A stretch of DNA of 64,000 bases from Limisphaera sp049537155 (GTDB lineage Bacteria; Verrucomicrobiota; Verrucomicrobiia; Limisphaerales; Limisphaeraceae): positions 186,001 to 250,000 of the forward strand of contig NZ_JBMVQZ010000004.1 in the NCBI RefSeq assembly GCF_049537155.1, in the 5' to 3' direction. Below the pieces are notes generated by a model. It was not told the origin of the DNA, did no database searches, and saw nothing but the letters and a program-made list of their open reading frames with translations. Below are positions 62,747 through 64,000 of this stretch, piece after piece (the first letter of the stretch is position 1; every line of letters starts with the position of its first letter). The position numbers and the translations under genes were made by a program.

Positions 62747-64000
62747 TGGTGGACTCCGCCCCAGCACCGGCCGTCCAGCCGCCGGAGCGGTCGCCTTCCG
62801 CCACGGAGCGCAAGTTGAAGGTGGCGGCGTTCGTTCCGGCGAAAGGCTCCAGCCAGAGGGTGCCCAACAAGAACACCCTGCTGTTGGATGGTGAACCGCT
62901 GTTTTTGCGCAGCCTGCGCAAGCTGCTGGCCTGTCCTTCGGTGGACGAGGTGTGGCTGGACACCGAATCGCCGGAGATCATGCGTCTGGCCTCCGAGGTG
63001 CGGTGCAAGATCCTGCGGCGCGATCCCGCACTGGCCAGCAACCAAACCGACGGACACCAACTGTTCTACAACGAGGTCCTGCACACGGACGCCGACCTCT
63101 GCGTGCAGCTGCTCTGCACCTCGCCTTTCATCCGGGTGGAGACCATCGAACGGGCCATTGAACTCCTGCGCAACGATCCCTCCTATGATTCGGTGGTGGC
63201 GGTGCGGCGCGAGAAACAATACCGCTGGGTCAACGGCCGGCCCTGCTATCCGCTGGATCGCATCCCCAACAGCGTGGAGCTGGAGGACACCATTATCGAG
63301 TCCATGGGACTGTACGTCGTGCGCCGGGAGACGGCCCTGGCGACCAAACGGCGCATCGGGAACCGACCCTATTTGTTGGAGATCGACCCGTTGGAGAGCG
63401 TGGACGTCAACTGGCCGGCCGACTGCGAGATGGCCAATCTGATAGCGGTCGGGCTGCGCGAGCAGGAGCGCCGGTTGTTTGCCAACCTGCGCCTGGTGCT
63501 TTCATCGGCACTCCTCTCCGACGTGCTGGACGACCTGGGCATCGCCGGCGTCCTGTCGTCCGAATTCAAGCTGAACCTTCCGGACCAGCGCGTGTTGGGT
63601 CGGGCCAAAACCCTGCAGATTGACGTTTGCCCGGACGATGCAGATTACCGGGAGATCTATGACAGCCTGCACCTCTACGATCACGTGGTGCCCAATGACG
63701 TGATCGTGGTGGCCAACCGCACCCCGGGTTGCGCGTTCTTCGGCGAGCTGAACGCCAACCTGGCCCTTCGTTCGGGCGCGGTGGGGGCCATCATTGACGG
63801 CGTCACGCGCGACTGGGCCGACACCCGTCGGATGGGCTTCCCGGTTTTTGCCAAGGGCCATCATTGCCGCGACACCCGCAAACGCGGAATCGTGACCGGT
63901 CGGAACAAGACCCTCGTGATCGACGGTGTGAGCGTGCATCGCGACGACCTGGTGTTCGGGGACGAGGACGGCATTGTGGTGATCCCGCGCAAGCATGAGC
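62743..64000 (+). CDS. Fusion of CMP-sugar synthetase (NeuA-like) and RraA-like aldolase domain (partial)
   Basis: At least 419 codons; open at the right edge. Residues ~25-240 are a cytidylyltransferase of the NeuA/KdsB type (VAAFVPAKGSSQRVPNKN, DEVWLDTESPEIMRLASEV, DADLCVQLLCTSPFIRVETI, YDSVVAVRREKQYRW), which would activate a nonulosonic acid such as pseudaminic or legionaminic acid with CTP. From ~245 comes an RraA/HMG-CHA-aldolase-like domain (LSSALLSDVLDDLGIAG, NDVIVVANRTPGCAFFGELN, GAIIDGVTRDWAD, FGDEDGIVVIP). It keeps E-x20-R-D-x2-D, like the metal-dependent aldolases. The ATG overlaps the TPR gene stop. Joining the two domains is unusual, and adjacency to flagellin suggests flagellar glycosylation. 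Confidence 0.82.
   Translation, partial: MMVDSAPAPAVQPPERSPSATERKLKVAAFVPAKGSSQRVPNKNTLLLDGEPLFLRSLRKLLACPSVDEVWLDTESPEIMRLASEVRCKILRRDPALASNQTDGHQLFYNEVLHTDADLCVQLLCTSPFIRVETIERAIELLRNDPSYDSVVAVRREKQYRWVNGRPCYPLDRIPNSVELEDTIIESMGLYVVRRETALATKRRIGNRPYLLEIDPLESVDVNWPADCEMANLIAVGLREQERRLFANLRLVLSSALLSDVLDDLGIAGVLSSEFKLNLPDQRVLGRAKTLQIDVCPDDADYREIYDSLHLYDHVVPNDVIVVANRTPGCAFFGELNANLALRSGAVGAIIDGVTRDWADTRRMGFPVFAKGHHCRDTRKRGIVTGRNKTLVIDGVSVHRDDLVFGDEDGIVVIPRKHE

Overview
The window is GC-rich, gene-dense bacterial DNA. Its gene content fits a flagellated member of the Verrucomicrobiota, perhaps close to Limisphaera/Pedosphaera. That placement is inferred from protein style: a DUF1080 hydrolase, a Tat-exported Gfo/Idh/MocA oxidoreductase, a lone prepilin-like protein, an FG-GAP protein, a PEP-CTERM signal and large secreted proteins ending in -FYRL-type tails. 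No rRNA gene is present to confirm it. There is no IS element, integrase, CRISPR array or phage block. The two tRNA genes are Pro(TGG) and Ala(CGC).

Region 1 (1-25.6 kb) is mostly housekeeping and single-function genes: the tail of a glutamate-synthase-type small subunit, an AmmeMemoRadiSam radical SAM enzyme, an M16 protease pair (one catalytic, one lacking the zinc motif), tRNA-Pro, a DUF1080 protein, a secreted metallophosphoesterase, a ClC channel with CBS domains, an NhaD-like antiporter, an oxidoreductase, rlmN, a prepilin-like gene, pgsA overlapping a PrxQ peroxiredoxin, rpsA with a structured leader, an FG-GAP protein, a CobA-HemD fusion, tRNA-Ala, an mnmD-like gene and dnaG.

Region 2 (25.8-43.4 kb) is the most unusual part. 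Eight genes lie head-to-tail on the minus strand with overlaps or gaps of 55 bp or less. All look exported or surface-anchored: a seven-blade kelch protein, an unknown 626-aa protein, an S74-type tail-fibre protein with self-cleavage residues, a 3069-aa giant, a Ca-binding-loop protein, a MORN-repeat protein, a cadherin/Ig-like protein and a PEP-CTERM protein. The last ~600 residues of the giant follow the order and local patterns of the C-terminal part of Tc-toxin A subunits (helical stalk, YDLA..A..A..YE helix, KI..V.V.L...G sheet, W.L..P....DI.L terminus). This is read by eye, not computed. A 1.3-kb gene-free stretch lies upstream.

Region 3 (44.7-60.2 kb) holds rpmB with a palindromic leader and clear terminator, pyrK-pyrD with an NCS1-type nucleobase permease, folA / class V aminotransferase / thyA, uvrA, an ECF-like sigma factor, a small lipoprotein, and a pair of exported amidohydrolases in which only one of three catalytic modules keeps its metal ligands.

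Region 4 (60.4-64.0 kb) is a flagellin expression unit behind an exact sigma-54 promoter: fliW, an extended csrA, a very short divergent flagellin, a TPR protein, and a CMP-sugar-synthetase/RraA-aldolase fusion that runs off the window. The order suggests FliW-CsrA control of flagellin translation with a nonulosonate-type sugar pathway next to it.
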